64,000 nucleotides of DNA from Cybelea sp963824595 (GTDB lineage: Bacteria; Vulcanimicrobiota; Vulcanimicrobiia; Vulcanimicrobiales; Vulcanimicrobiaceae), in contig CAWGPY010000004.1 in NCBI GenBank assembly GCA_963824595.1, positions 1 to 64,000 on the forward strand. Direction: 5' to 3'. This document shows, in pieces, positions 61,737 through 64,000 of the stretch (position 1 is the first letter of the stretch; every line of letters begins with the position of its first letter). Made by a program: the position numbers and the translations under genes. Below the pieces are notes generated by a model that was not told the origin of the DNA, did no database searches, and saw only the letters and a list, made by a program, of their open reading frames with translations.

Positions 61737-62750
61737 ATGAAATACGCATCGCTACTCGTACTTGTCGTCTTGACGCTCGCTGGAGTATCGGCGCCGAGCG
61801 CGCACGCGGCGCAGACGTCGCCGGTGCAGACCGTAAGCGCTTTCTACACGTGGTACGTTACCAAGAACGGTCATGCCGAAGAGCGGCTTGCCGAAGTCGA
61901 AGCGCTATTCGAGCCCGGGCTCTACGGCGCGCTGAGCCAGGCAAATCCCGGCATCTTCTTGGCGAACACGTGCCCGGGATACGTTGACGTTAGCCGGTGC
62001 CCCTACGGAACCTTCGATCCGCTCGTCTACGCTCAGACGGCTGCGTCGTCGTTTACGGTCGGCGCCGAGCGACGCAGCGGCAATCGCGCCTTCGTGGCCG
62101 TGACGCTCCATATATCCGGCCGGCCGAAAACGACCTCACGCGTCACAGCGGTTCTGACCCGTCATGGCGGCCGCTACACGATCGGCGACCTGCTCTACCC
62201 GCAGCCGCGCTACTACAACTTCGGCCCAATCGCCGATCTGCGCGAATTTCTCATGCTGATCGGCGCGATGCCCCTCGACTCCGATGCGCGACGCAGCGCA
62301 ACCAGCGCGGCCGGGGTGGTCAAAGCCTTCTACACGTTGTACCTCGCGAGCCACGGGCACATCGAGGAACACATGCTCCAAGCCAAAGCGCTGCTGGATG
62401 GCGCCCTCTTCGAAGACCTTTCCAACTCCTACGCTACCGGCGGAGGCTTTACCGTCCGCACCTGCCTCGATTGCCGTGGCGGCGTACCGTTCGATCTCTT
62501 TGCAAACGCCTCATCGCCCGCGTCGTCGTACGCAGCCGGGGCGCCTCGGAGAGAAGGGAACGGCATTCTCGTTCCGGTCTCATTCCGGTCCCCCGGCAAC
62601 CGCTCCGTGACCGAGAGCCGTATCGCGGTCGTTGTCTACCGGCGCGGCGCCTGGTACGTCATCGGCAATATCCTCTACGACGAGCCCCGCTACTACTATG
62701 CAGGTGCCGTCAGCGATTTACTCAGATTCCTTGGGGCCTGGAACTGTTGA
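61737..62750 (+). CDS. Secreted protein with two tandem DUF3828-like domains
   Basis: 337 residues with a signal peptide (SLLVLVVLTLAGVSAPSAHA). Two copies of one domain: VQTVSAFYTWYVTKNGHAEE to YTIGDLLYPQPRYYNFGPIA, then VVKAFYTLYLASHGHIEEHM to WYVIGNILYDEPRYYYAGAV. Each has a CP or CLDC pair and ends in -DLREFL / -DLLRFL. DUF3828 proteins are small periplasmic NTF2-like folds. The duplication is internal and old (about 35 percent by eye). Confidence 0.7.
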   Translation: MKYASLLVLVVLTLAGVSAPSAHAAQTSPVQTVSAFYTWYVTKNGHAEERLAEVEALFEPGLYGALSQANPGIFLANTCPGYVDVSRCPYGTFDPLVYAQTAASSFTVGAERRSGNRAFVAVTLHISGRPKTTSRVTAVLTRHGGRYTIGDLLYPQPRYYNFGPIADLREFLMLIGAMPLDSDARRSATSAAGVVKAFYTLYLASHGHIEEHMLQAKALLDGALFEDLSNSYATGGGFTVRTCLDCRGGVPFDLFANASSPASSYAAGAPRREGNGILVPVSFRSPGNRSVTESRIAVVVYRRGAWYVIGNILYDEPRYYYAGAVSDLLRFLGAWNC

Positions 62751-62782
62751 TTCTCAGCGATCGCCGGCGCGCGGTTGTCTCG

Positions 62783-63880
62783 CTAATGTAAGGCATCGAG
62801 CGCCGTCTTCGCTCGTGCGAATGCTGGATCGATCGAGAGCGCCGTGCGGTATTCCTTTGCCGCCCCTTCTCGTCTGCCGGCTGCCTCAAGCGCGCGTCCA
62901 AGCCCAAAATGTGCGCGCGCGCTCTGCGGATTATCGCCGACGTTGAGCCCCAGCACGGCGAGGGCGGTGTCCGCGTGCCCCATTTTCAAACATTGGTACC
63001 CGACAAAATCGACCGCATCGGCGGTCGGCGTCGCCGAAAGATCGGGCGTCGCCCGAAACTCCCGGTACGTCCAAACGGCCGCATGCGGATCGTCCCGCTC
63101 GTCGTAGATGCGAGCGATCATCTCTTGTAAGGGCGTGCGGTCCCACTGCGACGGCGAAAATATAGCGCGCGGAAGACTCGGGTTGATGTCGATCCTGCTG
63201 TCGCCGCCTGAATCGAGCACCTTGCCGGTCGCCGAATCTACTTCCCGAAAGGAATGACTCATCATCATCCCGCCTTCGGCGCGGTAGTCCCCGAAGACAT
63301 TATAGGTATGATATCGCCGGCCGTACGCATGCATCGGGACGACCTCGCTGCGCCCGTCGATGAGGAACGTCTGCGAGTCCACGAAATAATCCTCATGAAA
63401 ACCGTCGGCGAGCACGCCGTGCAGCACGTACACCGTCTTCCCCAAGAAGCGCCGGGTGCCGCCGTAGGTAAATGCCGTTCCGGCAGCGCGATAGTTCACG
63501 AGTGCATCGTCGAACATCGCGGAGTGCCGCGCTGTACGAGCTGCCTCGGCGCCGGTGCGCACGACGATTCCTGGATCCGGGTAGTACTCCCAAGCGCTTC
63601 CGTCGTAGCCCTCATGAAGCTCGTCGAGTTCGTGCTCCGGGCTCCCAATCACGCGATAGAAGGGCCGCATCTGCGCGACGTACGTGTTGTCGAGATAAAA
63701 GTCACCTTCCCGGTACCAACCATGCCGCACGAAGGAGTGCACCGCGAGGATCGCCTCCATGCCGCCAAGCGCCGCGACGTGCTGCGCCACGATTTCGTCG
63801 ACCGACGGGGTCGCCGGCGCAACCGAGCCCGCCCCAAGCAATACCAAACCCAAGCCAAGACAAAAAATGCCTCTACGCAT
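62783..63880 (-). CDS. Secreted protein with C-terminal TPR
   Basis: 365 residues from ATG 63880 (AGGGGAAC upstream). Signal peptide IFCLGLGLVLLGAGSVAPA. Residues 35-235 resemble LolA/outer-membrane lipoprotein-sorting folds: VDEIVAQHVAALGGMEAILA, VHSFVRHGWY, YVDSQTFLIDGRSEVVP-like (YFVDSQTFLIDGRSEVVPMH). The end carries one or two TPR units (ARAHFGLGRALEAAGRREGA). No catalytic motif. Confidence 0.65.
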   Translation of the reverse strand: MRRGIFCLGLGLVLLGAGSVAPATPSVDEIVAQHVAALGGMEAILAVHSFVRHGWYREGDFYLDNTYVAQMRPFYRVIGSPEHELDELHEGYDGSAWEYYPDPGIVVRTGAEAARTARHSAMFDDALVNYRAAGTAFTYGGTRRFLGKTVYVLHGVLADGFHEDYFVDSQTFLIDGRSEVVPMHAYGRRYHTYNVFGDYRAEGGMMMSHSFREVDSATGKVLDSGGDSRIDINPSLPRAIFSPSQWDRTPLQEMIARIYDERDDPHAAVWTYREFRATPDLSATPTADAVDFVGYQCLKMGHADTALAVLGLNVGDNPQSARAHFGLGRALEAAGRREGAAKEYRTALSIDPAFARAKTALDALH

Positions 63881-63948
63881 GTCGAGTTCCCCTAACACTT
63901 AATAATTTAGTTGATAGCGTTCAATCTGTCAAGGAGCGGACTCGTGCG

Positions 63949-64000
63949 TCAGCCCGATTCAGCGGCTCGAACGACCTGCTCGATCATGCTGCCGAAAACG
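63949..64000 (-). CDS. C-terminal end of a gene running off the window
   Basis: 17 codons reading VFGSMIEQVVRAAESG and TGA on the - strand. Helical; family cannot be told. Confidence 0.3.
   Translation of the reverse strand, partial: VFGSMIEQVVRAAESG

Overview
ORGANISM. The window is high-GC bacterial DNA. It is rich in secreted lipoproteins of two kinds: a six-member beta-propeller family (recurring motifs LLYVS, YPxG, YAHGG and a C-terminal YPAGGxP), and GloVer (Gloeo_Verruco, TIGR03803) tandem-repeat proteins. From memory of family distribution this mix fits Candidatus Eremiobacterota (WPS-2) best. That is inference: no rRNA or universal marker gene is present.

LAYOUT. 1-3.7 kb holds two decayed, convergent IS21 elements. 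A DUF6527 gene follows (3.7-4.2 kb). From 4.2 to 48.4 kb the DNA is divided by eleven copies of the same tRNA 3' end (T-arm, acceptor strand TGGCGCT, usually CCA), all on the + strand, none with a 5' half. Several are preceded by a conserved right arm of about 100-390 bp, and two further right arms lack the tRNA end. I read this as a serial integration array of small tRNA-targeted elements, 1.6-8.6 kb apart. The most complete unit (4.6-13.1 kb) carries an intact tyrosine integrase, a divergent HTH regulator, an excisionase-like HTH protein, a prim-pol/RecA-like replication protein and two lipoproteins. Units at 24.0 and 31.1 kb keep an excisionase gene and a broken integrase. Other units keep only cargo: an aspartoacylase-like pseudogene, a TetR/SDR module, LuxR plus lipoprotein, HigBA toxin-antitoxin, cytochrome c, a PNPOx-like protein, beta-helix proteins, a glycine-rich protein and a sulfatase. 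A group II intron sits at 33.2-35.1 kb and an IS3 element at 42.7-43.8 kb. From 48.4 kb to the end the DNA looks like ordinary chromosome: lipoproteins, a VOC/oxidoreductase/SDR cluster, a ClC channel or antiporter, a BAAT-like hydrolase and several secreted proteins.

HOW IT WORKS TOGETHER. Each integrase gene lies immediately right of a tRNA 3' end on the - strand and reads out through that tRNA end into the neighbouring right arm. Its C-terminus is therefore encoded by the attachment site itself. The xis and int genes overlap by 4 bp, and xis is preceded by a GCATTATAATGC-type palindrome. Upstream in both units lies a conserved stem structure with a compensatory base-pair change. Many genes in the array are broken by frameshifts or single in-frame stops, so the array looks old and is accumulating cargo while losing mobility functions.
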